Source: an archaeon
GTDB lineage: Archaea > Nanobdellota > Nanobdellia > Pacearchaeales > GW2011-AR1
Assembly (NCBI GenBank): GCA_027343665.1
Contig: DAHWKL010000001.1
Location: 172,770 to 236,769, forward strand
Direction: 5' to 3'
Length of the DNA: 64,000 bases
Position numbers and translations under genes: made by a program. The notes under the pieces are model-generated. The model was given only the letters and a program-made list of their open reading frames with translations. It had not been told where the DNA came from and did not search any database. Numbering within the stretch: position 1 is the first letter of the stretch; the number at the start of each line of letters is the position of its first letter. Positions 47,875-57,735 of the stretch are shown in pieces.

Positions 47875-48786
47875 TTATGTTTTTATCCAGCTAGGATCAT
47901 AGATTGTAACAGGATCTCCGAATTTTAATATTTTAAATTTTGACTTTTCAATTTTCCAGTCCAAACCCTCTAATTTTCCAGTATTAATATAAATTGTATT
48001 ACCAATCTTCTCTTCAGCTTTCTTTTTTAAAAATCTTGGAAGATAATCTTGTGGCTTTTCCCGATGCTCTTTTGAGAAAAAGGCCGTAGCTAGATGAAAT
48101 TCTCTGATTTTAGCAGCTCCATTGGACCGAAAATCAAAATAACTTGGGCCAAAATTCCTTGCCCAGTCCTCGGAAAACTTTTCTTCAGTCTTATTATTAA
48201 AGCTTGAAAGAGTAAGCTCTTCAAGTGTGCAATATGGCAAAGCTGTCAAATCTTCATCTAAAATAACCAGCTGGAAAATGTAAGTGCTAGATTCACTTTT
48301 TGGCGGGCCGTAATGGAATTCTCGAAAGCTCTGCGGAATCATTATCGCAAATCTTGTTGAACTATCCATATCAAAAATTTTCTTGTGCAAAATACCAAGA
48401 TCCATAGGAATCTCATAATGAGAAAGAATTTTAATCAGACCCTTGAAAGACTCAGAATTTGTCAGGTTAATTGCGCCCCAGTCTTCTCCTCTCCAGTGCG
48501 AGAAATCTGTATCTCTGTATTCAATCTCTTCAGCCCAATCAAGTATTGGGAAACTTAACGGTATGGAAAGTGAATAAATTTTTTTTTGATCTTCTGGGGT
48601 TATCCTAGCGATCCTTGGCATTGTTTCCCAGGACTTTCTATAATGATCTTTTGCAAATTTTTCATATGGAGAAAGTTTTCCTACATTTCTCAATCTTACT
48701 TCCTGAAGTTTCCTTGCATCTGGAATAGAAGGAGCCCCTGCTGAAAAAAGTTTGTCTATAAGATATTTTCTTGTTTGTTTTACCAT
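47875..48786 (-). CDS. hypothetical protein
   Basis: 303-aa ORF divergent from a TrmB-like regulator. Confidence 0.7.
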   Translation of the reverse strand: MVKQTRKYLIDKLFSAGAPSIPDARKLQEVRLRNVGKLSPYEKFAKDHYRKSWETMPRIARITPEDQKKIYSLSIPLSFPILDWAEEIEYRDTDFSHWRGEDWGAINLTNSESFKGLIKILSHYEIPMDLGILHKKIFDMDSSTRFAIMIPQSFREFHYGPPKSESSTYIFQLVILDEDLTALPYCTLEELTLSSFNNKTEEKFSEDWARNFGPSYFDFRSNGAAKIREFHLATAFFSKEHREKPQDYLPRFLKKKAEEKIGNTIYINTGKLEGLDWKIEKSKFKILKFGDPVTIYDPSWIKT

Positions 48787-48850
48787 GAGTAACCTATCCC
48801 ATAAATCTTTAAAAACAATTCAGCACTTTTCACCCAATATTAGAGTTAAA

Positions 48851-49621
48851 ATGATAGAAGACTTAAAAGCAGTTGGGCTAGGATATTATGAAAGCAAAAT
48901 CATTGAAGTCCTGATGAAAGAGAAACTCAATCTTCGAGAGTTGAGCAAAAAATCAGGGGTTCCTTTTGGAAAAATTTATTCTATTATTAAATCATTAAAA
49001 AATAAAAAATTGATAAAGGAAAATAACTCCAGACCAAAGTTAGTATATATAGATAATGTCTCAGAAGTTATATCAGAACTTTTAAAAGAAAAGGAGGAAA
49101 AAGAAAAAAAGATCACCGAAAATCTCCGAAATATCGCAACAGAGATAGACAGGAGCAAAAAAAAACCTCAGAGATTTTTTCAAATAGGAACGAATATACA
49201 AGATAATAAAAGAATACAAATGAGAAGCTTTACAGAAGCACAAAATGAAATTCTCCAAATATTGAATATCCACCATAAACCTGAATCTAACAGAGAAAGC
49301 AAAACCATCTGGGAAAAGGAAATCATGAATGCTGTCAAAAGAGGAATAATTTTCAGGTCAATTTACCCAAAGAAGACAACCCTCCCAAAAATTCTTGATA
49401 ATCTGAACAAGAAATATCCGGAAAAATTCCAAGTCAGAAGACTTGACACAGATTTTACAAGGTGCGACATAATTGATGGGAAAAAAGTCCTGTTAAAACT
49501 AATTACTTCTGATGCTATCGGTTTTGGGGGAACTATATTTGTTGAGAATGAAGATTTGGCTTACAATCTGAAAGCTATATTTGAAGAGATGTGGGAACAA
49601 GGAAATCCACATGTGATTTGA
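48851..49621 (+). CDS. TrmB-family transcriptional regulator
   Basis: MIEDLKAVGLGYYESKIIEVLMKEKLNLRELSKKSGVPFGKIYSIIKSLKNKKLIKE wHTH; C-terminal sugar/effector-type domain ending IFEEMWEQG. Confidence 0.85.
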   Translation: MIEDLKAVGLGYYESKIIEVLMKEKLNLRELSKKSGVPFGKIYSIIKSLKNKKLIKENNSRPKLVYIDNVSEVISELLKEKEEKEKKITENLRNIATEIDRSKKKPQRFFQIGTNIQDNKRIQMRSFTEAQNEILQILNIHHKPESNRESKTIWEKEIMNAVKRGIIFRSIYPKKTTLPKILDNLNKKYPEKFQVRRLDTDFTRCDIIDGKKVLLKLITSDAIGFGGTIFVENEDLAYNLKAIFEEMWEQGNPHVI

Positions 49622-49739
49622 TAGCTTTTCATTTTTTATCAATTATACCCTTACTCCACATAGCGCGTTTAAATTTGTTTGTCATTAATAAGTAACAAAA
49701 ATAAGAAGATTTATAAAGATATTTCCATAATGGGTTTTT

Positions 49740-50825
49740 ATGATAACAATAGAGGATATACTTAATCTTAATGATAATGATATAAGAGAATCCATTGGGG
49801 TCAATCAAGGAAAACAGTTCATACACCCTTCAGGAAGGGCGGAACCAATTAAAGGAATAGCAAAAGAAGCACTTAGGAAATCCTTAGACTATTATTATAC
49901 TCAATTGTCCAGGAAGAAAAAACATCTTGCAAAAGAGATACAAGAACACAGAGAAAAGTATGGGATAAAAAGAAATGAAACTCTACTTTCAATGATAAAA
50001 GATATCCACCCGCAAGCCGTGCAAAAAATGGGGAGGCTGGTTTATTACATTGGACAAGGCACAGATTTGGAAAGAAGAATCTTATCTGGAGAAACAATAA
50101 TTAATGAAACAGAAAAAAGAATAATCACAGAAGCTGCATCTGTTTATTCTTATTTCACAAGAGGGATACAGAAGATTTTCTTCATGCCAAAGTTCTTTTA
50201 TGAAGAAGAAATGTTTGATTTCAGTAAGATTTCACAATTAACTGATCAAGAAAAATATGCAAATTCGGGAGAGGTGAAATCTAAGTTTGTTAAAATAAAA
50301 AGTAAAGATGGCAATAATAAAATAAGTATTAGTTACACTCTTCTTGAAGATGGGATAATATTTCAATATCTTGCATTTAATCTTAGCGGAGATAGCAGTC
50401 AGGATAAAATGCATATTGTAGGAAAAACGGATTATTTTGGGAATATTAAGGATATATATCATATAGAAGTGCAAGAAAAAATACATGATTATGATATAAA
50501 TGAACTTGCATATTTAATAAAAGTTTTAAATGAAGGGATAAATGAATCAGATCTTATGGCAATACTCCAACCACAAAAAAGAATTGAGTACAAGACTGAC
50601 ATTAAAACCAAAGAAGTCTTTGCTAACATTACCACTCATGAAGACAATGTGAAAAGGGTAGGAAACTTGAAGTTCAATAAAAACATTACAAATTTTGAGC
50701 TAATAAAAAATGAACCTTGGATAGCTGGGGGGCCGGTCTTTCAAAAAGTGATCGATTACATAAAAGAAAATGAAAACAAACTTAAGGAAATTTATCAAAG
50801 GAAAATCAAAGGGCAAAATTTTTAG
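49740..50825 (+). CDS. hypothetical protein (361 aa)
   Basis: Long ORF, no family recognised. Confidence 0.65.
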   Translation: MITIEDILNLNDNDIRESIGVNQGKQFIHPSGRAEPIKGIAKEALRKSLDYYYTQLSRKKKHLAKEIQEHREKYGIKRNETLLSMIKDIHPQAVQKMGRLVYYIGQGTDLERRILSGETIINETEKRIITEAASVYSYFTRGIQKIFFMPKFFYEEEMFDFSKISQLTDQEKYANSGEVKSKFVKIKSKDGNNKISISYTLLEDGIIFQYLAFNLSGDSSQDKMHIVGKTDYFGNIKDIYHIEVQEKIHDYDINELAYLIKVLNEGINESDLMAILQPQKRIEYKTDIKTKEVFANITTHEDNVKRVGNLKFNKNITNFELIKNEPWIAGGPVFQKVIDYIKENENKLKEIYQRKIKGQNF

Positions 50826-51500
50826 TCAAACCCCTAATTCTATCTGCGTCAGTTTTTCACAGGCTTCTTCCCATGTAGACCAAGATTTCCTGAATAAATC
50901 ATCATTTTTGTATTTGAGAGCAAATTTCTCGACGAACCGCATCGTTAGCGGATCGGTACAGTAGCCCGATCCTATTTCGCCCCCGTATTTTTCTTTCAGG
51001 AGATCCATCCTTCTTTCCCTTTCAGACTTGGCAAGTATGGATGCTGCCCCAACAGAAAGGTAATTCCTGTCGGCTTTATGCTCAATAACAAAATCTAGGT
51101 TAGATAAGTTTTTTATTTTTGGTTTCAGAAGATTTGTCCAGCTTTCTATACCTATTGAAGGGCAGTCGATTATGACTTTCATCTTCTCTTTGCCATCATT
51201 TATTCTGTTGATTATTTCTGCAAATTTATCTGCTTCAAGTTTCGTGAGTTTTGAGCCGTCTTTTACAGCTTTATCTATTTCAGCAGTTTCACATACAATA
51301 ATCTCAAAAGCTTTCGCGATTTTTTTTATCTCAGCTTCCAGAAAACCGCGTCTGCCAGGAGTTACCAATTTTGAATCTTTGACGCCCAGTCTCCTGAACA
51401 GAATTTCGTCTTCTTTTTCAATTAAGCATCCTGCAAGGGCCATTGGCCCCATAACGGGCCCTTTTCCGGCTTCATCAAGACCAAGAATCAACTCGACCAT
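50826..51500 (-). CDS. rnhB: ribonuclease HII
   Basis: LILGLDEAGKGPVMGPMALAGCLIE; VIDCPSIG; EHKADRNYLSVGAASILAKSERE. Confidence 0.95.
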   Translation of the reverse strand: MVELILGLDEAGKGPVMGPMALAGCLIEKEDEILFRRLGVKDSKLVTPGRRGFLEAEIKKIAKAFEIIVCETAEIDKAVKDGSKLTKLEADKFAEIINRINDGKEKMKVIIDCPSIGIESWTNLLKPKIKNLSNLDFVIEHKADRNYLSVGAASILAKSERERRMDLLKEKYGGEIGSGYCTDPLTMRFVEKFALKYKNDDLFRKSWSTWEEACEKLTQIELGV

Positions 51501-51650
51501 GAACCGAAAAAACACCGAAGCTTTTTAAGAATTGCGGACAAAGATGGACAAATGAAAGCAAGGTCGGTAAAAAACTGAAGATTAGATGTTACCTCTTATA
51601 AAATACTACAATTAGTAAAATTTTTAAATTATTAATAATTAAAAATTGAT

Positions 51651-52076
51651 ATGGGAAGTAGAATAAAAGAATTTATTGATAATACTAAGTTGTTCGGTGA
51701 AGTTATCACACTATTGCCCGTTAGTTTTATGAATTATGGTGCTCATATATTAGCTAAAGCTTTTTCTGAAAAGGTAAGATATGGAAAAAACCTTGAAAAG
51801 ATACTCGAAAAAGAATCTTCAAAACTTGGTTTAGATGAGAAAAATGTCCATGTAAAATTTGGTCCTACTTTTCTCGATACAGCAGAAGTGGAAAAAATTC
51901 CAAATGGAAATTATGAAATTCTACTAAGTGAAAATTATCAGGATGCATTCACTTTAAGACATGAGCTGTATCATATTTACAAAAAACATTTTGAGGATAA
52001 AAGTCCTTCCGTTACAAGATTATTTCTTAGGGAATCACAATCAACGTTATATGGATTATTTAGGATAAAAATCTAA
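51651..52076 (+). CDS. small protein with HExxH (candidate zinc metallopeptidase)
   Basis: DAFTLRHELYHIYKKHFED contains HELYH; 141 aa. Confidence 0.6.
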   Translation: MGSRIKEFIDNTKLFGEVITLLPVSFMNYGAHILAKAFSEKVRYGKNLEKILEKESSKLGLDEKNVHVKFGPTFLDTAEVEKIPNGNYEILLSENYQDAFTLRHELYHIYKKHFEDKSPSVTRLFLRESQSTLYGLFRIKI

Positions 52077-52152
52077 AAGACCTAGTGGGTTTTCATGAAA
52101 ATTTTTTCATGCGTTCCGTTAATATTATAAAGCACATTTTTTTATTACCGGC

Positions 52153-53064
52153 ATGGAAAATATTAAGGTAATCTTATTTTACAAGTTTGCAGATCTGAAA
52201 AATCCGGGAGAATTCGTGAAAGAGCACCTGAAATTTTGCAAAGAACTGGGGATATTAGGAAGAGTCTTGGTCTCACATGAAGGAATAAACGGAAGCATCA
52301 CTGGGACAGACTGGCAGATTGACAGGTACAAAGAAAACTTAAGATCAGATAAAAGATTCACAGACATAACTTTCAAGGAAGAGGAAATCATTGAAAAACC
52401 ATTTACAAAAATGAAAGTTAAATTCAGAAAAGAGATAGTTACATTCGGAGAAAAAGTTGATCTGGCAAGAAAAGGAGATTATATAGCTCCGGAGAAGTTG
52501 AAAGAGATGTATGACAATAAAGAGGAATTCATCATACTTGACGCAAGAAATGATTATGAATATAAAATAGGCAGATTCAAAAATGCCATACATCTTGACA
52601 TAAAAAATTTCAGAGATTTTCCATCCGCACTTAAAAGAATAGAAAACCTGAAAGACAAAAAAATTGTGACTTACTGCACCGGTGGGGTAAGATGCGAGAA
52701 AGCTTCGTCTTATATGAAAGAAAGAGGTTTCAGAAATGTCATGCAGCTTAAAGATGGGATACTCGCATTCGGAAAAAAGTTCCCTGACACAGTATGGGAA
52801 GGCAAATGTTTTGTATTCGATAAAAGGCTTGTCCAAAGTATAAATTCCAATGAAGACACTATCTCAGAATGTTTCATATGCTCAGCACCATCGGATCTTT
52901 ACAGGAATTGCAGGAACCTTGACTGTGACAGACTTTTCATATCCTGCCTCAACTGTCAAAAAGAGCTCAACGGATGCTGTTCTAAAGAATGCCTCACCGA
53001 GTTCAGAAAACAATGTATGGGCAAGTCGATTGCAAAACAGGGAAGAAGAAGTTTAACAATGTAA
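52153..53064 (+). CDS. trhO: TrhO-like (UPF0176) rhodanese-domain tRNA uridine hydroxylase
   Basis: GRVLVSHEGINGSITGT; FILDARNDYEYKIGRFKNAIHLD; IVTYCTGGVRCEKASSYMKERGF; C-terminal Cys-rich region. Confidence 0.88.
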   Translation: MENIKVILFYKFADLKNPGEFVKEHLKFCKELGILGRVLVSHEGINGSITGTDWQIDRYKENLRSDKRFTDITFKEEEIIEKPFTKMKVKFRKEIVTFGEKVDLARKGDYIAPEKLKEMYDNKEEFIILDARNDYEYKIGRFKNAIHLDIKNFRDFPSALKRIENLKDKKIVTYCTGGVRCEKASSYMKERGFRNVMQLKDGILAFGKKFPDTVWEGKCFVFDKRLVQSINSNEDTISECFICSAPSDLYRNCRNLDCDRLFISCLNCQKELNGCCSKECLTEFRKQCMGKSIAKQGRRSLTM

Positions 53065-53118
53065 TCAAAGATTCCAAAAAGATATAAAGGGTTTTTCTTT
53101 CATATCTGTTAAAGAGAG

Positions 53119-53763
53119 ATGATGGAAAAGTTAGACAAAAGAATAAGCCCGAAACATTTTCATGTGACCATTTTCGGGAGCGCAAGGATAAAAAAGAATG
53201 ATCCAATCTACAAAGAGATTTACAAACTCGCGGAGATGGTGGGAAAAAGGAACTGGGATGTGGTCACAGGCGGCGGTCCCGGCATAATGGAAGCTGCCAA
53301 TCTGGGTCACAGAAAAGGAAACAAAGGGAAAGATGCACACTCAATAGGTCTGGGGATAAAACTTCCACATGAACAAAGATTCAACACGGGAGTGCAGTTA
53401 TACCAGGAGTTTAAAATATTCTCAAGGAGACTAGACAATTTCATGCTCTTATCGAATGCGATAGTAATAGCTCCCGGAGGGGTGGGAACACTTCTTGAAT
53501 TATTGTACTCTTGGGAACTTATGCAGGTCGGGGACACATGTCAGATACCAATAATATTATTGGGGAATATCTGGGACGGACTTTTAAAATGGCTGAGGGA
53601 AAAACCATTGAAGGAAAAATATTTCGAAGAAAAGGATTTCAAACTGCTTTATCACGCCAAAAGTTCAAAAGAAGCGATAGAGATCATAGATAATGCCTAC
53701 GAAAGGTGGACAAAAGGAGACAGAACATTCTGCTTAAATTATAAGAAATACAAAATAAAATGA
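53119..53763 (+). CDS. LOG-family (TIGR00730-like) nucleotide 5'-monophosphate phosphoribohydrolase
   Basis: VVTGGGPGIMEAANLGHRKG; IVIAPGGVGTLLELLYSWELMQ (PGGxGTxxE). Confidence 0.88.
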   Translation: MMEKLDKRISPKHFHVTIFGSARIKKNDPIYKEIYKLAEMVGKRNWDVVTGGGPGIMEAANLGHRKGNKGKDAHSIGLGIKLPHEQRFNTGVQLYQEFKIFSRRLDNFMLLSNAIVIAPGGVGTLLELLYSWELMQVGDTCQIPIILLGNIWDGLLKWLREKPLKEKYFEEKDFKLLYHAKSSKEAIEIIDNAYERWTKGDRTFCLNYKKYKIK

Positions 53764-54227
53764 AAATCTTCATAGGCTCTGATCATGCAGGATTCGAATA
53801 TAAAAGCAAGATCAAAGAGTGGCTGGATAAAAGTGGCTACAGCGTCGAAGACGTCGGGCCTTTCAAGTATGACCCAAAGGATGATTATCCCACTTACAGC
53901 TTTAAAGTGGCTGAACAAGTTGCAAAAACAAAAGATTCGTACGGAGTCATAATCGCACGCTCAGGAATAGGAGAAAGCATCGTCGCGAATAAGGTCACAG
54001 GCGTAAGAGCAGTTTCTTTCTTTGGAAAACCACCAAAAGATTTCCTGAAAATGTCGAGGATGCATGACAACACAAACGTCCTTTGTTTCGGTTCAGAATT
54101 TGTGACTCTCCCGGAAGCTAAAAAAGCCATAACAATATGGCTTAAGACAGAATTCAAAAACGAAACAAGACACAAAAGAAGACTAAAAGAAATCTCAGAC
54201 TACGAAAAGAAACATTGGAGAAACTGA
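53760..54227 (+). CDS. rpiB: ribose-5-phosphate isomerase B family protein
   Basis: KIFIGSDHAGFEYKSKIKEWL; GVIIARSGIGESIVANKVTGVRAV; SRMHDNTNVLCFG. Confidence 0.92.
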   Translation: MKIFIGSDHAGFEYKSKIKEWLDKSGYSVEDVGPFKYDPKDDYPTYSFKVAEQVAKTKDSYGVIIARSGIGESIVANKVTGVRAVSFFGKPPKDFLKMSRMHDNTNVLCFGSEFVTLPEAKKAITIWLKTEFKNETRHKRRLKEISDYEKKHWRN

Positions 54228-54228
54228 A

Positions 54229-54864
54229 ATGAGAAAAGTCATACCGACGATTTTTGCACACAATAAAAAAGAATTTGATGAAAGATTAAAAAGATTACTC
54301 CCGATATCAAACTATTTCCAGATAGATTTCATGGACGGGAAATTCGTCTCGGGGAAATCTGTCAAGATCTCCGAAATCCCCGACCTGAGAAGGTATAAGA
54401 AAAATTTTGAAGCTCATCTCATGATAAAAAATCCTGAAAAAGAGATCGAAGAGCTCAGGAAAAAAGGGTTCAAAAAGATCATTTTCCACATAGAATCAAC
54501 AAAAAACCCCGATAAAGCCATTAATGAAATAAAAAGATCTGAAATGAAATGCTTTATTGCCGTGAACCCTGAAACAAAAGCCGAAAGAGTTTTTCCGATG
54601 GCGGAAAAAATGGATGGCATCATGTTCATGGGAGTGCGTCCGGGAAAAGAAAATCAGAATTTTATAAGATCGGTTTACAAGAAAATAGTCTTGACAAAAA
54701 GGAGATTTCCTGATAAAGTGGTTCAAGTTGACGGCGGTGTAGATGATAAAACGATAATGAAACTCAAAAATTCTGGTTTGGACATTGCAAATACCGGTTC
54801 ATACGTGAACAATTCAGAAAATCCAAGGGAAGCTCTGAGAAAATTAAAAAAACTTTTTGGCTGA
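54229..54864 (+). CDS. rpe: ribulose-phosphate 3-epimerase-like TIM-barrel protein
   Basis: QIDFMDGKFVSGKS; EAHLMIKNPEKEI; MFMGVRPGKENQNF; VVQVDGGVDDKTI..NTGSYV. Confidence 0.88.
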   Translation: MRKVIPTIFAHNKKEFDERLKRLLPISNYFQIDFMDGKFVSGKSVKISEIPDLRRYKKNFEAHLMIKNPEKEIEELRKKGFKKIIFHIESTKNPDKAINEIKRSEMKCFIAVNPETKAERVFPMAEKMDGIMFMGVRPGKENQNFIRSVYKKIVLTKRRFPDKVVQVDGGVDDKTIMKLKNSGLDIANTGSYVNNSENPREALRKLKKLFG

Positions 54865-56670
54865 TTCAGCAATAGCATCAGCGTCAATCTTGTATTTATG
54901 CAATAATTCGTCTTTTGCTCCTGAATGCGGAATACCTTCCACAAAAAGATGGTTTATCTTTATCCCGGAGTCTCTAAGTTCGGAGATAAGCATCTCGCCG
55001 ATCCCGCCCTCTCCGTGATGATCCTCTGAGACAACAATTTTCCCGCCGTGCTTTCTGATGAATTTCACGAATTTCTTTGAATCGAAAGGTTTTATCTTGT
55101 ATAAATCCACGACGGCAACTTTTTTCCCTTCTGCAGTTAATTTCTCGTAAGCTTTCAAAGATTCATGCAGAGTTATACCTGACCCTACAAGAACGGCTTC
55201 ATCTTTTCTTGATTCACGGACGGCCTTAAAATCTTCGATACCAAAAACTTCAGAATTTTTGTATATCACGGGTAATTTTGGCCTTGTGGTTCTTAAATAT
55301 TTTATCCCTTTCATTTTTCCGGAGAGGAAAAGAAGTTTTTGTGCAGAGACTGCGTCTGATGGACAAAAAATAACTGAATCCGGAAGGCTTCTGAAAAGCG
55401 AGATGTCCTCCAGGCCCATCTGTGAGGCACCATCTTCCCCTATTGAAACTCCCGCATGACTCCCGCATACAGTAAAATTCGCGGAGGATAAAGCAGACAT
55501 TCTCAGTTGGTCATAGGCTCTTGTGAGAAAAGCGGAAAATGTCGAAGGATAAGGGTTCATCCCTTTTTTGCTGAGCCCGAGAGAAAGTCCGATCATATTC
55601 TGCTCTGAGATATAATTTTCCACGAATTGGCCTTTTGTTCCGGAATCTTTCTCGACATTCTCGGAATAAGTTGAATTTCCAACCTCGGAGTCTATTGCTA
55701 TAACACTCGGATCAGAACGGGCAAGTTCGAGCAGAGCTCTCCCGTAAGCCTCACGCGTTGAAACTTCTTCACCTATTTTGTAAAGGTCAGATTTAAGAGT
55801 CCTGAGTTTTATGCCGAATTTGACTTTTTCTGGGGATTTTATGCTTATTTTAGGCATTGCCCTGTGAGGAATCTCTTTGAGAGCCGCTTCAAGCTCAGAT
55901 TCGGAAAGAGCTTTCCCATGCCAACCATTTTTTCCTTCAAGAAAAGAAACCCCTTTTCCCTTGACAGTTTTCGCAAGGATTACAGAAGGTTTCTGCGAAA
56001 ATTTCGCTTTCTTCACTGCATTTATGATTTCAATGATATTATGACCATCAGCGACAATTGTTTCCCATCCGAAACTCTCGAATTTCTTTTTATAATTTTC
56101 CAGATTATATCCGAACATTGTCTCCCTTGTCTGGCCAAGTCTGTTCACATCGACAATTGCTATTATATTTTCTATTCCGTGGTAAGAAGCAAAATTCAAG
56201 GATTCATAAACTGAACCCTCCGCGAGCTCAGAATCTCCCATAAGAACATAGACATATGACTTCCTTTTTTGCATTCTCATCGCAAGAGCCATCCCAAGCC
56301 CGACAGAAAGTCCCTGACCAAGTGAGCCGGTCGCAACTTTCACCCAAGGGAGAGAACGCGGCATCGGATGGCCTTCAAGAGGACTCCCGAATTTTCTCAA
56401 AGTTTTTAGATCGTTTTTTATGCATCCTGCCCTTTTCAAAGCTGAATACAAAATCGGAGCCGCGTGACCTTTACTAAGTATAAACTCATCATTATCAGGA
56501 TTCTCAGGATTCTTCACGTCATAAGCCATCTCATTAAAGAACAGAGCGGCCATTATTTCTGCGCATGAGAGGCAAGATGTCGGATGTCCGCTTCCAGCAG
56601 CAGTCGTTGAAATGAGCGAATCCCTCCTTAAGACACTTGCAATACTTTCAAGATCATTGATCAGCACCAT
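54844..56670 (-). CDS. tkt: transketolase (full-length single polypeptide)
   Basis: STTAAGSGHPTSCLSCAEIMAALFF; ILSKGHAAPILYSAL; MGDSELAEGSVYES; start reassigned to MVLINDLESIA. Confidence 0.94.
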   Translation of the reverse strand: MVLINDLESIASVLRRDSLISTTAAGSGHPTSCLSCAEIMAALFFNEMAYDVKNPENPDNDEFILSKGHAAPILYSALKRAGCIKNDLKTLRKFGSPLEGHPMPRSLPWVKVATGSLGQGLSVGLGMALAMRMQKRKSYVYVLMGDSELAEGSVYESLNFASYHGIENIIAIVDVNRLGQTRETMFGYNLENYKKKFESFGWETIVADGHNIIEIINAVKKAKFSQKPSVILAKTVKGKGVSFLEGKNGWHGKALSESELEAALKEIPHRAMPKISIKSPEKVKFGIKLRTLKSDLYKIGEEVSTREAYGRALLELARSDPSVIAIDSEVGNSTYSENVEKDSGTKGQFVENYISEQNMIGLSLGLSKKGMNPYPSTFSAFLTRAYDQLRMSALSSANFTVCGSHAGVSIGEDGASQMGLEDISLFRSLPDSVIFCPSDAVSAQKLLFLSGKMKGIKYLRTTRPKLPVIYKNSEVFGIEDFKAVRESRKDEAVLVGSGITLHESLKAYEKLTAEGKKVAVVDLYKIKPFDSKKFVKFIRKHGGKIVVSEDHHGEGGIGEMLISELRDSGIKINHLFVEGIPHSGAKDELLHKYKIDADAIAESAKKFF

Positions 56671-56707
56671 CTTTCTTAAAGATAAATGGGAGAAAGATTT
56701 TATAAAT

Positions 56708-57526
56708 TTAATATTTTCCGTCAACCAACTTTTTGTATTCTGGGACTATATCTTTTGTGAAACCCCTCATCCCTTCTGCTGTCTTGAAGTGGTTTACAAG
56801 GGATTCGATTATATCAAAAGGCGCGGTGATAATGTCGGCACCTGCGATTATACATTCCCTGAATTCCCTTTTGTTTCTTATGCTCGCAGCGAGTATCTTG
56901 GTTTTTATCTTTTCCTTGTCGAATATTTCACGCGCCTCTTTTATCAGATCAACTCCTGAGATTATGCCCTCATCTTCGAGAACTTTCCCTTTCTTCTTTT
57001 CCCCTTTTTCAGGAAAATAGTCGTCTTTGTCAAAGCTTATTTTGTATTTCTTCCTTATGAAATCATCTTCCCTACCTACAAATGGGCTCACGAATTTTGC
57101 TCCTGCGCGGGCAGCGAGAAGGGCTTGTTCGGGCGTAAAGATGAGCGTGCAGTTCACTGGAATTTTTTCTTTCGACAGTATTTTTATCGCCTTTATGCCG
57201 TCAAAATCCCCGCCTGAAGATTCATCAAATGAAGGATTGACCGGGATTTTTATGTAAACATTTTTTCCCACACCATTGAATTTTTTGTATAATTTTTCTC
57301 CCTCTTTGACCATTTCTTTGTAAGTGTTTCCGATGACTTCAAGGCTAACGGGTTTTCCTTTGGCTACCTTCAGGATTTTTTTTATGTAATCTTCAATATC
57401 CCCGCCGAATTCATCTGAAGCTTTCTTTATCAAGCTCGGATTTGTCGTCACGCCATCAAGAAGTCCCCAGCTTTTGACTTTCTCGATCTCATCGAGTTTT
57501 GCCGAGTCAAGAAATATTTTCACCAT
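56708..57526 (-). CDS. tal: transaldolase
   Basis: MVKIFLDSAKLDEIEKVKSWGLLDGVTTNPSLIKK; NVYIKIPVNP; VNCTLIFTPEQALLAARAGAKFVSPFVGR; ILAASIRNKREF. Confidence 0.95.
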   Translation of the reverse strand: MVKIFLDSAKLDEIEKVKSWGLLDGVTTNPSLIKKASDEFGGDIEDYIKKILKVAKGKPVSLEVIGNTYKEMVKEGEKLYKKFNGVGKNVYIKIPVNPSFDESSGGDFDGIKAIKILSKEKIPVNCTLIFTPEQALLAARAGAKFVSPFVGREDDFIRKKYKISFDKDDYFPEKGEKKKGKVLEDEGIISGVDLIKEAREIFDKEKIKTKILAASIRNKREFRECIIAGADIITAPFDIIESLVNHFKTAEGMRGFTKDIVPEYKKLVDGKY

Positions 57527-57567
57527 CTTGGATTAATAAAACGGAGGGAGTTTATAGGAGTTGCGGA

Positions 57568-57648
57568 CGCCCGGACCAGGACTCGAACCTGGATACCCTT
57601 TCGGGTCGGCCTTTCCAGGGCCGTGCAATACCCTTATGCGATCCGGGC
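57568..57648 (-). tRNA. tRNA-Ser (anticodon GGA)
   Basis: Reverse complement gcccggatcgcataagggtattgca-cggcc-ctggaaa-ggccg-acccgaaagggt-...ccaggttcgagtcctggtccgggcg; long variable arm. Confidence 0.95.
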
Positions 57649-57735
57649 TTAATCTGTCTAGAAAAAACGGGAGAGTTAAAAATGTTGCTAAAGAACCTCA
57701 AGAAGGTTTTAATACAAGGAATGCCTTAATTTTAC

